Made by a program: the position numbers and the translations under genes
Notes under the pieces: generated by a model
The model's database searches: none
Told to the model about the DNA's origin: nothing
What the model saw: the letters and a program-made list of their open reading frames with translations, nothing else
Assembly: GCA_049521495.1 (NCBI GenBank)
Contig: JBEKOT010000023.1
Location: 1 to 25,649 of the forward strand
Length of the DNA stretch: 25,649 nucleotides
Reading direction: 5' to 3'
Source: CAWEPK01 sp049521495
GTDB lineage: Bacteria > Desulfobacterota > Syntrophorhabdia > Syntrophorhabdales > WCHB1-27
In this document: in pieces, positions 1 to 8,654 of the stretch
Layout of the letters: each line of letters starts with the position of its first letter
Position numbering within the stretch: the stretch's first letter is position 1

Positions 1-290
1 TTTTTCACGATAAAAAACCCCTGCCCGCCTATGGCGAGGTCCGTGGAAGAGTTCGTCGTCTGGAAGGAGCCCTGGGCGAAGTCCGTGGTCACGGACTCGA
101 GCGCCGAGCCCCTGCCCACCTGTGACGCCCCGTTCGCGCCGACGATCGTCTGGTAGAGCACGTCCTCGAACTGGGCGGACTGGGACTTGTAGCCGACGGT
201 GTTCACGTTAGATACATTGTTGCTTATCACGTCGAGCGCGTCCGAATTTGCCAAAAGTCCGCTAATGCCTGAATAAAGTGAGCTAAGCAT
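1..290 (-). CDS. flgE: Flagellar hook protein FlgE, N-terminal part (runs off window)
   Basis: FlgE forms the hook, the curved universal joint outside the outer membrane. Translating the minus strand from ATG at 290 gives an open frame of 96 codons to the window edge. It begins MLSSLYSGISGLLANSDALD and continues with the SNNVSNVNTVGYKSQ segment typical of axial rod/hook proteins, then FAQGSFQTTN and LAIGGQGFFIV. These motifs are shared by FlgE, FlgF and FlgG. FlgE is preferred because the gene directly follows flgD, the hook-cap gene, which is the usual order. A GGAGGG ribosome site at 295-300 sits five bases before the ATG. The 3' end is missing, so hook-specific domains cannot be checked. 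Confidence 0.88.
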   Translation of the reverse strand, partial: MLSSLYSGISGLLANSDALDVISNNVSNVNTVGYKSQSAQFEDVLYQTIVGANGASQVGRGSALESVTTDFAQGSFQTTNSSTDLAIGGQGFFIVK

Positions 291-307
291 GATACCCTCC
301 TACCCCC

Positions 308-934
308 TTATTTGGTGATTTGCGTTACGTTGCCCGCCGGATAGGCCGTACCGTCCGATGCCACTAGAGACGGACCGGAGCTGCCGGCCTGGACACCCGC
401 GATGACCCTGTAAACGCTGTAATTGCAGGTCGTCGATACGCCGTTCGTAGTCTGCATAGCGCCCACTACCGTATAGTTGCCGGTCGTGTCGCTATACACA
501 GGGGAATCGCTCGAGCCGAAAGTCTGTGTGGTCTGGTTGCCCGACGAGTCCTGGAGCGTCAAGGTAAGCGAGTCATAGCTGCCGCTCGGTGAAAGGACGA
601 CCTGGTCTCCCTGCGCCAAAGAATTGCCGCTCACCTGCATGTAATCTCCTATGGTGGAAACCCATTGGCCCATACCGAAGTTTTGCATGCTGTTCACCAG
701 GTTCTGGATGCTCGTCTGCATGCTCGTTATTGCCTGCGTGGACGTGAGCTGGCACATCTCCGTCACGAACTGGTTCGTGTCCGTAGGGTTCATTGGGTCC
801 TGGTTCTTGAGCTGGGTCATGAGAAGCTGAAGGAAATCGTTCTGATTAAGGGAAGTTGAGCCGGAAGTCGCAGTTGAAGAAGCGGCGGCCGTGCCGATCA
901 AGTTGTTCGCGGAACTTACCGCTTGCGTTGACAT
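308..934 (-). CDS. flgD: Flagellar hook-capping protein FlgD
   Basis: FlgD is the scaffold that caps the growing hook and lets FlgE subunits assemble. The 208-residue product has a low-complexity Ser/Thr/Ala start, then the family signature around residues 30-70: DFLQLLMTQLKNQDPMNP followed by QFVTEMCQLTSTQAI. The C-terminal half is Ser/Thr/Gly-rich and probably holds the Ig-like/tudor-type domain, though it is divergent. The gene starts 12 bases after the fliK stop, and its AAGGAGG ribosome site overlaps that stop, which indicates translational coupling. flgE follows 17 bases downstream. Length is close to the usual 220-230 residues. Confidence 0.93.
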   Translation of the reverse strand: MSTQAVSSANNLIGTAAASSTATSGSTSLNQNDFLQLLMTQLKNQDPMNPTDTNQFVTEMCQLTSTQAITSMQTSIQNLVNSMQNFGMGQWVSTIGDYMQVSGNSLAQGDQVVLSPSGSYDSLTLTLQDSSGNQTTQTFGSSDSPVYSDTTGNYTVVGAMQTTNGVSTTCNYSVYRVIAGVQAGSSGPSLVASDGTAYPAGNVTQITK

Positions 935-945
935 ATGTGCCTCCT

Positions 946-2784
946 TTAGACAAATGTGTCGAGAAACGTATCGAACCCCTCGCCCCCTCGCTTCAGGGGT
1001 GTAAAGGTTTTTTGCCTCGTCTCCTGCTTGTCCCTCCTTTCCGGTGTCTGCGATGCGTTCGGATCGATCACGATCTGCGCGTGTATGTCCTGTCCCTCCA
1101 GATGGCGGATGATCGTATCCCGCTGCGATTGAAGGAGACCTATCATCGCCTGGTCGGACGATCTGACGTCCACCGAGACGGTCGGACCGAGGTCCTTCAT
1201 CCCGACGACGAGGCTTTCTTCATTGCCCAGGCTGAGCCTGACCTTTAGATCGTGCAGCCCAGTTTTCCCCTCGAGCTGCTCCAGCACCCGGTCGAACTTC
1301 TCTACGGCCCAGGCGGCATGGACCCCTCCGGGCTTATTCTGCTCCTGGCCGGACTCACTTGCCGGGCCGATTTCCCCAGCCGGCGCGAAGGGGTAGCTTT
1401 CCTTGTCCTCGGACTTCTGCCTGCCGGTCCCGCCCCCGCTCGCCTGCGTCCCGTCCGGGCCTGCCGCAAGGGGCGCCGCATCTTTGATTGCGCCCGCTAT
1501 AACGTTTACACCGTCCGTCCCGCCGGCCGCCACAGTGGAACCGGCTTGATTACCGGCAATGCCTCCGGCATCCCTGCTGCTGTCCCCGGCGCCGAAGGGA
1601 GACTTTATCGTCAGGATCGCGTTCTTCTTGCCTGCGTCGCCCTCCCTCGGGGACATGAAGGTAATTTGAACTTTAAGGTCTTCGTTTCGCTCCTTTGCCG
1701 GGCCGATTTCCCCGGCCGGCGCGAAGGGGTAGCTTTCCTTGTCCTCGGACTTCTGCCTGCCGGTCCCGCCCCCGCTCGCCTGCGTCCCGTCCGTCCCGCC
1801 GGCCGCCACAGTGGAACCGGCTTGATTACCGGCAATGCCTCCGGCATCCCTGCTGCTGTCCCCGGCGCCGAAGGGAGACTTTATCGTAAGGATCGCGTTC
1901 TTCTCGCCCGCGGCGCCCTCCGTCGAGGGCATGAAGGCAATTTGAACTTTAAGGTCTTCGTTTCGCTCACCCATGTTCCGGCTTTCTATCGCCGGAAGGC
2001 CGGCTGACGGAAAATTCCCATCCTCCCGCGGCGAGCCGGTCCCGTATGCAGCCGTCAACTCCCCGCCTTCATTGCCGTTCTCCGGCACGGCGGACCTCGC
2101 CCCATCGGCGGACCCTGCGACTCCGCTCTGCCCGGCCAGAATTGCCTGCATACCCGCAAAAAGTAGAAGGGCAACGGTCTCGAGGAGAGGCTGGCCGTCC
2201 TCTTTCGACTTCCCGGCTGCCCCGCCATCTTCTGATGCCCGGGCAGCATAGCTTGGATCGCCCGTCCCCTCGGACGCCTCCCCATCGGAGGAACCGGTCG
2301 CGCCTGATTTCGCTGCGTGCGAGGCATTATCGCCGAACACCAGAGAAAGCAGCCCCACAAGGAGACTTTTCAGCTCCGGGCCTGTCGCGCCACTGCCGTC
2401 CTCGCCGGACCCGACGGTCCTATTCCCGGCCGCAACGGTCGCCTCTTTCGCCCCGTCCGCCCCGGCAGCGACCGTGCCCGCCTCCGCCGAAGCTCCCGCT
2501 TTGCCCTGCAGCACCTGTATGAAGCCTTTCCCATCCTGCCCGATAAGGGTCGATAGCAGCTCTGCCAAATCAAGAGGGGTAGCCGTCTCGGAAGATGCCG
2601 CGCCGGCCGTGCCCGCCTGAAGACTTTGGTTGATCGCCTGACCCAAGAGGCCGGGGAAGAGACTCTCACCGGCTTGGCGCGTAGCCCCCCGTTCTCCGGC
2701 CGTCGATTCGAAATCCGACATGACGGTAGCAGTACCGACGCTGACCAGTGACTGTCCCATGGCAGGCTTATAAACAAGAAGCAT
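946..2784 (-). CDS. fliK: Flagellar hook-length control protein FliK
   Basis: FliK is a secreted molecular ruler that switches the flagellar export gate from hook to filament substrates. The 612-residue frame has the expected layout: a long low-complexity Gly/Ala/Ser/Asp-rich N-terminal and middle part, and a compact C-terminal Flg_hook-type domain at about 508-575 (DLKVRLSLGNEESLVV, then VSVDVRSSDQAM and HAQIVIDP). It sits directly before flgD and flgE, as is common. Residues 274-475 contain a near-identical tandem duplication (units of 92 and about 110 residues). The start is uncertain: ATG at 2784, at 2760 (residue 9) and at 2721 (residue 22) are all possible, and none has a clear ribosome site. 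It is longer than many FliK proteins, partly because of the repeat. Confidence 0.88.
   Translation of the reverse strand: MLLVYKPAMGQSLVSVGTATVMSDFESTAGERGATRQAGESLFPGLLGQAINQSLQAGTAGAASSETATPLDLAELLSTLIGQDGKGFIQVLQGKAGASAEAGTVAAGADGAKEATVAAGNRTVGSGEDGSGATGPELKSLLVGLLSLVFGDNASHAAKSGATGSSDGEASEGTGDPSYAARASEDGGAAGKSKEDGQPLLETVALLLFAGMQAILAGQSGVAGSADGARSAVPENGNEGGELTAAYGTGSPREDGNFPSAGLPAIESRNMGERNEDLKVQIAFMPSTEGAAGEKNAILTIKSPFGAGDSSRDAGGIAGNQAGSTVAAGGTDGTQASGGGTGRQKSEDKESYPFAPAGEIGPAKERNEDLKVQITFMSPREGDAGKKNAILTIKSPFGAGDSSRDAGGIAGNQAGSTVAAGGTDGVNVIAGAIKDAAPLAAGPDGTQASGGGTGRQKSEDKESYPFAPAGEIGPASESGQEQNKPGGVHAAWAVEKFDRVLEQLEGKTGLHDLKVRLSLGNEESLVVGMKDLGPTVSVDVRSSDQAMIGLLQSQRDTIIRHLEGQDIHAQIVIDPNASQTPERRDKQETRQKTFTPLKRGGEGFDTFLDTFV
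1360..1965. repeat. Tandem in-frame duplication inside fliK
   Basis: Two adjacent copies encode residues 274-365 (1690-1965) and 366-475 (1360-1689). Blocks identical in protein include NAILTIKSPFGAGDSSRD with the next 20 residues, and TQASGGGTGRQKSEDKESYP with the next 10. The DNA is also almost identical over long stretches: the block starting at 1361 recurs at 1697, and the block starting at 1531 recurs at 1807. The offsets are 336 and 276, both multiples of three. The copies differ by a 20-residue in-frame segment (VNVIAGAIKDAAPLAAGPDG) present only in the C-terminal copy. The high DNA identity points to a recent duplication. Confidence 0.93.
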
Positions 2785-2966
2785 GCCACGCTTAAAAAGC
2801 CTGTAACGGCGCCGTGATATGATGGCTTGCGTAGCTTGCCGGCCACGGGCCGGGGAAAAAACTTCCTATGCGGGGAATAATTTTCCGTGCGGTTTTTTCT
2901 GACGAGGGATGGGGACCGACTTAGGTGGCTGCTTCGAAAGTGGAGCTGCGCAAGGCCCAAGACGCT
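2785..2966. other. Intergenic gap between fliJ and fliK
   Basis: This 182-bp gap is the only large break inside the flagellar operon. It holds a 6-bp stem with a 3-base loop (CCGGCC-ACG-GGCCGG) at about 2839-2853. On the minus strand, the direction of transcription, the T-run comes before the stem, so this is not a standard terminator. I found no convincing sigma-54, sigma-28 or sigma-70 promoter for fliK here. Read-through from fliJ is the simplest reading. Confidence 0.5.
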
Positions 2967-3392
2967 CTATCGTTTCAACCTTATCCCGATGTCGTCCATG
3001 AGCTTTTGCTCTTTTCTGGCGGCGACCTTCATGGCTGCCTTAAGGGCGTTCACTCTCAGCCTCTCAAGCACCTTCAGTTCCAATACCAGGGCGATCAGTT
3101 CCGCCCTGAGGGCATCGATCCTGAGGTCCTTGCTTTGCTTCTCTTCCATCACTGCCGCTTTCTTCGCGTTGAGGTATGCCAGCGAACCTATCAACAGGGA
3201 AAACTCCTCCCCCGTGATGCAACGCGCCGCCATGTCGTCATAGTGGACGGATATCTTTTTTTCTATAGCCCGCGCCTCTTCCGCCAGAGCGTTCGCCTCC
3301 CTGACGACATCTTCCAGCTCATGCTGCTTGTGCTCCATCAACTTTTCCTTTACCTCTATCAGCCTGTCGAAGCGGAAGCGGAATTTAGACAA
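2967..3392 (-). CDS. fliJ: Flagellar export chaperone/ATPase stalk protein FliJ
   Basis: FliJ is the small coiled-coil stalk that links the FliI ATPase ring to the export gate protein FlhA and handles export chaperones. The 141-residue product is almost entirely charged heptad-like helix (KFRFRFDRLIEVKEKLMEHK at the start, then long Glu/Ala/Lys-rich stretches), and its length is normal for FliJ. The start is a TTG at 3392, read inside the last codons of fliI, so the genes overlap by 8 bases. An AGGA about 10 bases upstream could serve it. No better in-frame ATG exists before the conserved N-terminus. Identity rests on position directly after fliI, size and coiled-coil character, because FliJ sequences diverge quickly. 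Confidence 0.85.
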   Translation of the reverse strand: MSKFRFRFDRLIEVKEKLMEHKQHELEDVVREANALAEEARAIEKKISVHYDDMAARCITGEEFSLLIGSLAYLNAKKAAVMEEKQSKDLRIDALRAELIALVLELKVLERLRVNALKAAMKVAARKEQKLMDDIGIRLKR

Positions 3393-4701
3393 AGAAGAGT
3401 ATCCTCATGCTGTCGACTGTCTCGTCCAGGGTGGCCTTTTCGTCGCTTCCCTGGGTAAGGAAGAGCTTGACTTTTTCGATCATGGAGATTGCATGGTCTA
3501 TTTTCTTATTGCTCCCCGACGCATAGGCCCCTATGTTGATCAGATCCTCCGCCCTCTCGTATTCCGACAGGATCTCGACGATCCTGCCGGCGTACGATCT
3601 ATGCTCAGGCGGCACGATGTCCTTCATTATCCTGCTCACGCTCTTCAGCACGTCAACGGCCGGATATTGGTTTTCGTTAGCGAGCTTCCGCGACAGCACG
3701 ATGTGGCCGTCGAGGATCGACCTGGCAGCGTCGGCTATGGGGTCGTCGAGATCATCACCCTCGACGAGAACCGTATAGACGGCGGTCATGGTGCCCTTGC
3801 CCTCGCCGTTGCCTGCCCTTTCGAGAAGTTTCGACAGGAGTGAAAAAACACTGGGTGGGTAACCCTTGGAAGTGGGAGGCTCGCCTATGGCGAGCCCTAT
3901 CTCTCTTTGCGCCATCGCAAAGCGCGTCAACGAGTCCATGAGGAGGAGAACGTCACTGCCCCGTTCCCTGAAGTATTCAGCCAGAGCGATGGTGAGGAAG
4001 GCTGCCCTTACCCTGATGACCGGGGGCTGGTCGGAGGTAGCTACTACGACGACCGAATGCTTGATGCCCTCCTGGAGGTCCTTCTCTATAAACTCCCGCA
4101 CCTCCCTGCCCCTCTCGCCTATCAGGCCTATGACGTTGACATGGGCCTCCGTGTGGCGCGCGACCATCCCCAGAAGCACGCTCTTGCCTACGCCCGATCC
4201 GGCGAAAATACCCATTCTCTGGCCTCTGCCGCAGGTTAGAAGACCGTTGATGCTCCTCACGCCCAGGTCGAGGGGCTCCCGGATACGCCGTTTCTTCATA
4301 GGGTTGGCTGTCTCACGGTGGATGGGGATAAAATCACGGGCCGTGAAAGGGCCTTTGCCGTCAATCGGGTTGCCCAGACCGTCGATGACGCGGCCCAGGA
4401 TGCCCTCCCCCACCCGTATGCTTACTGCCCGCTTTTTGGAGAGTATCTTCGATCCGATGCCTATGCCCCGAAGATCGCCAAGGGGCATAAGCATGGTTTT
4501 CCCGTCCCTGAAACCGACGACCTCCGCATGTATCGGAGGCGCATCATCCATGGGGAAAATCAACGCCGAGTCGCCCACAGACGACCGCGGGCCCTTGCCC
4601 TCTATGACAAGGCCCACAACCTGGCTCACCCTGCCGTATACTTTGTAAGGATAAAAGCCCTCAATCCTCCCTTTCATGTCCGAGAGGAGCTGTTCATGCA
4701 T
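3385..4701 (-). CDS. fliI: Flagellum-specific export ATPase FliI
   Basis: FliI is the F1-beta-like ATPase of the flagellar type III export apparatus, at the cytoplasmic face of the basal body. The 438-residue protein has the Walker A motif GSGVGKS at about 168-174, the Walker B stretch VLLLMDSLTRFAMAQREIGL at about 251-270, GLIGERGREVREFIE at about 192-206, and the PPTSKGYPPSVFSLL segment typical of the T3SS/FliI family. Length matches the family. The ATG at 4701 overlaps the fliH stop by 8 bases (ATGCATGA), and fliJ overlaps its 3' end, so fliH-fliI-fliJ appear translationally coupled. A second in-frame ATG at residue 9 is possible. Confidence 0.97.
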   Translation of the reverse strand: MHEQLLSDMKGRIEGFYPYKVYGRVSQVVGLVIEGKGPRSSVGDSALIFPMDDAPPIHAEVVGFRDGKTMLMPLGDLRGIGIGSKILSKKRAVSIRVGEGILGRVIDGLGNPIDGKGPFTARDFIPIHRETANPMKKRRIREPLDLGVRSINGLLTCGRGQRMGIFAGSGVGKSVLLGMVARHTEAHVNVIGLIGERGREVREFIEKDLQEGIKHSVVVVATSDQPPVIRVRAAFLTIALAEYFRERGSDVLLLMDSLTRFAMAQREIGLAIGEPPTSKGYPPSVFSLLSKLLERAGNGEGKGTMTAVYTVLVEGDDLDDPIADAARSILDGHIVLSRKLANENQYPAVDVLKSVSRIMKDIVPPEHRSYAGRIVEILSEYERAEDLINIGAYASGSNKKIDHAISMIEKVKLFLTQGSDEKATLDETVDSMRILFFV

Positions 4702-5332
4702 CGCCGCAACCGATCAGCACATTTTTCAGCTCTTCGATCTGAGAGCTGATCCTTCCATCTATATCCCCGACGGAGGTCTCGATCAGGAACCCCGGCTCCC
4801 TGAGCGTGTCGTCGGCGATCACCCTCACGTTCTCGGAGGCCATGGCCTTTACCTGAGAGAGATCCTCACTCCTTACCCTAATTACGATCTCGCCCCTCTC
4901 TTCGTAAATCTCGAGGGCCTTTCTTATCATCCCTGCGAGAATGTCCCTACTCTCGGCGCATTCACGCAAGATCAGCGCTTCGGCAAAGGTGACGGCAAGA
5001 TGGACGGCCAATCCTTCGAGCCTCTCCGCCAGCGTCTTCTTGAATAGGGTTACCTCCTCTATCTGTCCCTCAAGCCTTTTGGCAAGCAGGTCGGCCCGCC
5101 TCATTCCCATCTCGTAACCGGCTTTTTCACCTTCTGCGTAGGCATCGTCGAAGGCCCTTCTGGCCAGGTCCTCATCGCTGATAGGGGCTTGGGCTTCCTC
5201 CACGCTTTCCTCCTCGGCCGTGGCCGGCTCCGAGCGGAAGAGCGAGACGAAGACGGACTCGGGCCGCTTGCTTCCTTCCCGAGCAAGGTCGTCGAAGGTA
5301 AAAGGTACGGATGCCCTAGACAAATCTTTCAT
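4694..5332 (-). CDS. fliH: Flagellar export ATPase regulator FliH
   Basis: FliH binds FliI as a dimer, restrains its ATPase and docks it to the motor C-ring. The 212-residue product has an acidic N-terminal part (residues 1-60), a helical middle with GYEMGMRRADLLAKRLEGQI, and a C-terminal domain resembling V-ATPase subunit E (ILAGMIRKALEIYEERGEIV, then VRVIADDTLREPGFLIETSV and GDIDGRISSQIEELKNVLI). The LREPGFLIET-type segment before the C-terminus is characteristic of FliH/YscL. Its ATG at 5332 lies inside fliG (17-base overlap) and it overlaps fliI by 8 bases. Length is within the normal range. Confidence 0.92.
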   Translation of the reverse strand: MKDLSRASVPFTFDDLAREGSKRPESVFVSLFRSEPATAEEESVEEAQAPISDEDLARRAFDDAYAEGEKAGYEMGMRRADLLAKRLEGQIEEVTLFKKTLAERLEGLAVHLAVTFAEALILRECAESRDILAGMIRKALEIYEERGEIVIRVRSEDLSQVKAMASENVRVIADDTLREPGFLIETSVGDIDGRISSQIEELKNVLIGCGDA

Positions 5333-6320
5333 TGCCTCTCATGAGTGCGATCTTGCCCTCCGACTCCAGCTTCTTGGCCGTCATCGCTATCTTAACCTGG
5401 GCGCGCTCCACGTCGGAGACCCGCACGGGCCCCATCGCTTCGAGGTCTTCCTTCAGCATTCCGGCGGCCCTCTCCGACATGTTCTTGAAGATCTTATCCT
5501 TTATTGCGTCGGAGGCTCCCTTCAGGGAAAGAACGACCTCTTCCGAAGTGACCTCTTTCAGAAGGGTCTGCATACCGCGGTCGTCGACCTTAAGCAGGTC
5601 TTCGAAGGTGAACATGAGGCGTCGTATCCGCTCCGCGAGGTCCGCGTCCGCCTCCTCTATTTTCATCAAAAGCTCCGATTCGAGCTTCTTGTCCATCTGA
5701 TTGAGTATGTTGGCCACAACTTCGACACCGCCGAGCTGCTTGCCTTCCACCGATCCGGTGGACTCAAGCTGCTCTTTCAGTACGTTCTCGATCTCCTCGA
5801 TTATCTTCTTATCCACCTTTTCCAGGTATGCCATCCGGGTGAGCACGTCACGATGGATTTTTTCGGGAAGGTAGGCCACGAGATCGCATGCCTTTTTCAC
5901 GGACAGTATGGATAGGATGAGGGCTATGGTCTGCGGGTGCTCTCCCCGCAACGCACTTGCCAGGAGCCTAGGGTCTGCGCTCCTCAGGAAATCACCCGGC
6001 ATGCCCCTCCTCGACTCCATGTTTCCCATGAATATCTCGGCCTTTTCGCTGCCCAGGCTCTTTTCGATGAGCATCTTGAACCTTGATTCCCCTCCAAGCA
6101 GGTTCTTCTTTCGCCCGTCTACTTTCTTCGCGAATTCTTCATGGACCTTGCTCACCATATCATGGGGTATGAGGCGCAGCTTGGATATTTCCTGACCTAC
6201 CGCCTCTATCTCATCCTCTTCCAGCTCCCTGATCACTTCTTTCGAGAGTTCTTCGTCCATGGTGAGGAGTAATATGGCGGCTTTCCTTATTCCCGAGAGA
6301 TCGACGGGGGCTTCCATCAC
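5316..6320 (-). CDS. fliG: Flagellar motor switch protein FliG
   Basis: FliG is the C-ring protein that meets the stator and converts ion flow into torque; it sits on FliF. The product shows the N-terminal domain (LSGIRKAAILLLTMDEELSK), the middle-domain signature EHPQTIALILS (about 128-138), GGVEVVANILNQMD, and a C-terminal domain with MFTFEDLLKVDDRGMQTLLK and EEVVLSLKGASDAIKDKIF, which carries the charged torque helix. Length is near the usual 330 residues. The frame opens with GTG at 6320, but the ATG at 6317, which shares one base with the fliF TGA stop and has GGGAG upstream, is the likelier start (333 residues). Confidence 0.97.
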   Translation of the reverse strand: MMEAPVDLSGIRKAAILLLTMDEELSKEVIRELEEDEIEAVGQEISKLRLIPHDMVSKVHEEFAKKVDGRKKNLLGGESRFKMLIEKSLGSEKAEIFMGNMESRRGMPGDFLRSADPRLLASALRGEHPQTIALILSILSVKKACDLVAYLPEKIHRDVLTRMAYLEKVDKKIIEEIENVLKEQLESTGSVEGKQLGGVEVVANILNQMDKKLESELLMKIEEADADLAERIRRLMFTFEDLLKVDDRGMQTLLKEVTSEEVVLSLKGASDAIKDKIFKNMSERAAGMLKEDLEAMGPVRVSDVERAQVKIAMTAKKLESEGKIALMRGNERFV

Positions 6321-7921
6321 GGATTCTCCCTAACCCATTCGCGAATTACCGACCCCACAAGCGCCTTGTCCTTGAGCGCTTCCCCTATGACCCCCTGGGC
6401 CTTGTCCGGCGGTGGAATTGCCGCAGCCGCAGCGTCTGCTCCCTTCATGTAAACATCCTTTACTTGCCGCAGGTGCTGAAAGTTTTCTTTGTTTTTTATA
6501 GCCTTGAAAAAAGGCCTCATGGCAAAGAAGAATACGCACAGTACGATAATCAGGTAAAAGCCGTACTTTCCGAGATTGAGGACCAGGTCTTTGTCGTAGC
6601 CGCTAAGGAATGTCGCCTTTTCTTCGGGCACGTTGTCCACTTCGAAGGGCATATTGAGCACTTCGATCTTGTCGCCCCGCTCTTCACTGAAACCGGCCGC
6701 CCGGAGGACCAGGTTCCTGATGTTGTTCAGCTCTTGCTGCGACCTAGGAATGTACTTGACCTCCTCGCCCTTCTGTCCCTTTGTCTTTTCATATTTTCCA
6801 TCAACGAGCACCGCCAGGGAGATGCGTTTGATGTCGCCGAAGGGCTCTACGATCTTGCGCACCGATTTGCTGACCTCATAGCCGGTCTGAATGTCCTGCC
6901 GCTCCGTCTCGCTGAGGTTCAAGGGGGGTTCTTCAGGTTTAGGGTAGGTGCGTTTCTGCGCCTTGGCCGCCGCTGCTGCAATGTTTGCAGCGGCGCCGGG
7001 GGTGCCGCCCGCCTTCGTCCTGCTGTTTACCGTCTTCTCCGTTATCTTCTTCTCTTCAGTCGCAACCCTCTTGTCGGGGGCGTATTCCTCTTCCACCTTC
7101 TCCACCTTGCGCAGGTTCAGCTCGACACTGGCCCGCACTATGGATCTGCTGTTCATGAGGAACGTCTGGAGCATCGATTGCACCGATTCTTCGATCTTTT
7201 TCTCCACGTTCCTTTGCAGCTCATACTGCTGGCCCGAGAGGGCCAGAGCCGAATTCCCGTCCCCGCTCTTGTGGAGTATCCTCCCCGAGGAGTCTATGAC
7301 GGTTACGTTCTCGGGCTTGAGCCCTTCGATGCTGCCGGCGACAAGCTGCACGACCCCGGCTACCTGTTCCTTGGACAGCTCCTTGCCGGTTCTCAGCTTG
7401 AGGAATACGGAGGCTGTAACCTCCTTTTCCTTTTCTGTGAAAAGCGTCTTCTCCGGCATGGCTATATGAATTCTGGACGCCTTTACTTCCGGCATCTGGT
7501 TGATTGTCCTGGTCAGCTCCCCCTGTATGGCCCTCTTGTAGTTGACCGACTGCATGAACTCGGTCATACCGTAGTTGGCCTTGTCGAATAATTCCAGGCC
7601 GACGCCTCCCCCGCCCGGGAGCGCGTTCTGCGAGGCGAGGACCAGCCTGACGTCATAGACTTTTTCGGCAGGCACGGATATCGTAGTTCCGTTAGCGCCG
7701 AGCTTGTACGGGATCTTCTGTTCCTTGAGCCTCGAGACTACGGCAGATGCGTCCTCCGTCGTAAGTCCTGAGAATAGCGGCTGATACTCCTCCTTTTGGA
7801 TAAAGGAGAGGCCGATAACGGCCCCGCCGATCACCGCTACCAAGACCATGATGTAGAGATAGAGCTTGGTCCTGGATACGGTTTTGAGATACCCCTTTGC
7901 GTCGTTAAGTAGCCCCTCCAC
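6317..7921 (-). CDS. fliF: Flagellar MS-ring protein FliF
   Basis: FliF forms the MS ring in the inner membrane, the base on which the C-ring, rod and export gate assemble. The 534-residue protein has a first membrane helix near residues 21-41 (YLYIMVLVAVIGGAVIGLSF), ring-building motifs (EEYQPLFSGLTTEDASAVVS, GMTEFMQSVNYKRAIQGELT, RTINQMPEVKASRIHIAMPE), a large periplasmic region with an Ala-rich loop near 310-320, and a second membrane helix near 448-468 (FYLIIVLCVFFFAMRPFF). The C-terminal tail that binds FliG follows. The start is GTG at 7921, three bases after the fliE stop; no ATG gives a better N-terminus. Confidence 0.97.
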   Translation of the reverse strand: MEGLLNDAKGYLKTVSRTKLYLYIMVLVAVIGGAVIGLSFIQKEEYQPLFSGLTTEDASAVVSRLKEQKIPYKLGANGTTISVPAEKVYDVRLVLASQNALPGGGGVGLELFDKANYGMTEFMQSVNYKRAIQGELTRTINQMPEVKASRIHIAMPEKTLFTEKEKEVTASVFLKLRTGKELSKEQVAGVVQLVAGSIEGLKPENVTVIDSSGRILHKSGDGNSALALSGQQYELQRNVEKKIEESVQSMLQTFLMNSRSIVRASVELNLRKVEKVEEEYAPDKRVATEEKKITEKTVNSRTKAGGTPGAAANIAAAAAKAQKRTYPKPEEPPLNLSETERQDIQTGYEVSKSVRKIVEPFGDIKRISLAVLVDGKYEKTKGQKGEEVKYIPRSQQELNNIRNLVLRAAGFSEERGDKIEVLNMPFEVDNVPEEKATFLSGYDKDLVLNLGKYGFYLIIVLCVFFFAMRPFFKAIKNKENFQHLRQVKDVYMKGADAAAAAIPPPDKAQGVIGEALKDKALVGSVIREWVRENP

Positions 7922-7924
7922 CTT

Positions 7925-8212
7925 TTACACCTGCATCCGCATGATTTCCTGGTAAGCATCGATGATCTTGTTCCTGATCTGCATCATCAGCTGAAAGGTA
8001 AGGTCCGCCTTCTGGGCTGAGATCATCGTATTGTGCACGTCCTGGCTCTCCATTTTCGTGAGCCTCTCGGCCTGCTTACCGGCCTCCTCTTCGAGCTCCA
8101 TCACCTTGTTGATCGAATCTTTCAGGATCTCGGAAAAGGAGGTTTCGCTCTTCCGGGTCTTGGCTGCCTCGTTCTGGCTGAAGTTCTCCAATACCAAGGT
8201 TTCTATCTTCAT
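7925..8212 (-). CDS. fliE: Flagellar hook-basal body protein FliE
   Basis: FliE joins the MS ring to the proximal rod and is the first exported axial component. The 95-residue product has normal length and the conserved C-terminal half: FSEILKDSINKVMELEEEAG, MISAQKADLTFQLMMQIRNK, then IIDAYQEIMRMQV at the very end. The ATG is at 8212, nine bases after the flgC stop. Gene order flgB-flgC-fliE-fliF is the standard cluster in many phyla. Confidence 0.96.
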   Translation of the reverse strand: MKIETLVLENFSQNEAAKTRKSETSFSEILKDSINKVMELEEEAGKQAERLTKMESQDVHNTMISAQKADLTFQLMMQIRNKIIDAYQEIMRMQV

Positions 8213-8221
8213 GGGTCACTC

Positions 8222-8653
8222 CTACTGGCCTATTTCCAGGGACTTCATGAACATCTGTTTGACGCTTCCCGCCACGTTGACGTTCGCCTCGTAGGCCCTT
8301 GTCGCTGCCACCATATCCGTCATCTCTTCCATAACGTTGACATTCGGGAGGGACACATATCCGTCCTTGTCAGCGTGGGGGTGGAAAGGATCGTAGGTCC
8401 GTTCGAAAGGTTTCTCGCTTTGGACGACCTCCTCGACCTTCACGCCTTCCAGCTTATTCCCCAGCACCGCACCGAATCCACTTCCTTCCGAAACGTCCGC
8501 CGGAGCAAAAAGGACCTCCTTCTTCCTGTAGGGCGTCCCTTCCTCGGTCTTGGTCGAATTCACGTTCGCCAGGTTAGTGGCAATAGCTTCCATCCTCGTC
8601 CTCTGCGCCCTCATCCCCGAAGAGCTTATTCGCAATACGTCGAGCATCCCCAT
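8222..8653 (-). CDS. flgC: Flagellar proximal rod protein FlgC
   Basis: FlgC is one of the proximal rod subunits crossing the periplasm. The 143-residue sequence carries the axial-protein signature LRISSSGMRAQRTRMEAIAT followed by NLANVNSTKT, the YRKKEVLF segment, and the C-terminal MTDMVAATRAYEANVNVAGS with VKQMFMKSLEIGQ, which are standard for FlgC. The ATG at 8653 follows the flgB stop by one base. Length is normal. Confidence 0.97.
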   Translation of the reverse strand: MGMLDVLRISSSGMRAQRTRMEAIATNLANVNSTKTEEGTPYRKKEVLFAPADVSEGSGFGAVLGNKLEGVKVEEVVQSEKPFERTYDPFHPHADKDGYVSLPNVNVMEEMTDMVAATRAYEANVNVAGSVKQMFMKSLEIGQ

Positions 8654-8654
8654 A

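Noticed and set aside
1252..2007. Long plus-strand open frame (251 codons) opposite fliK
   Set aside because: It is the shadow of the GC-rich fliK repeat; it is Arg/Pro/Ala-rich, repeats with the same period and has no ribosome site or family features.
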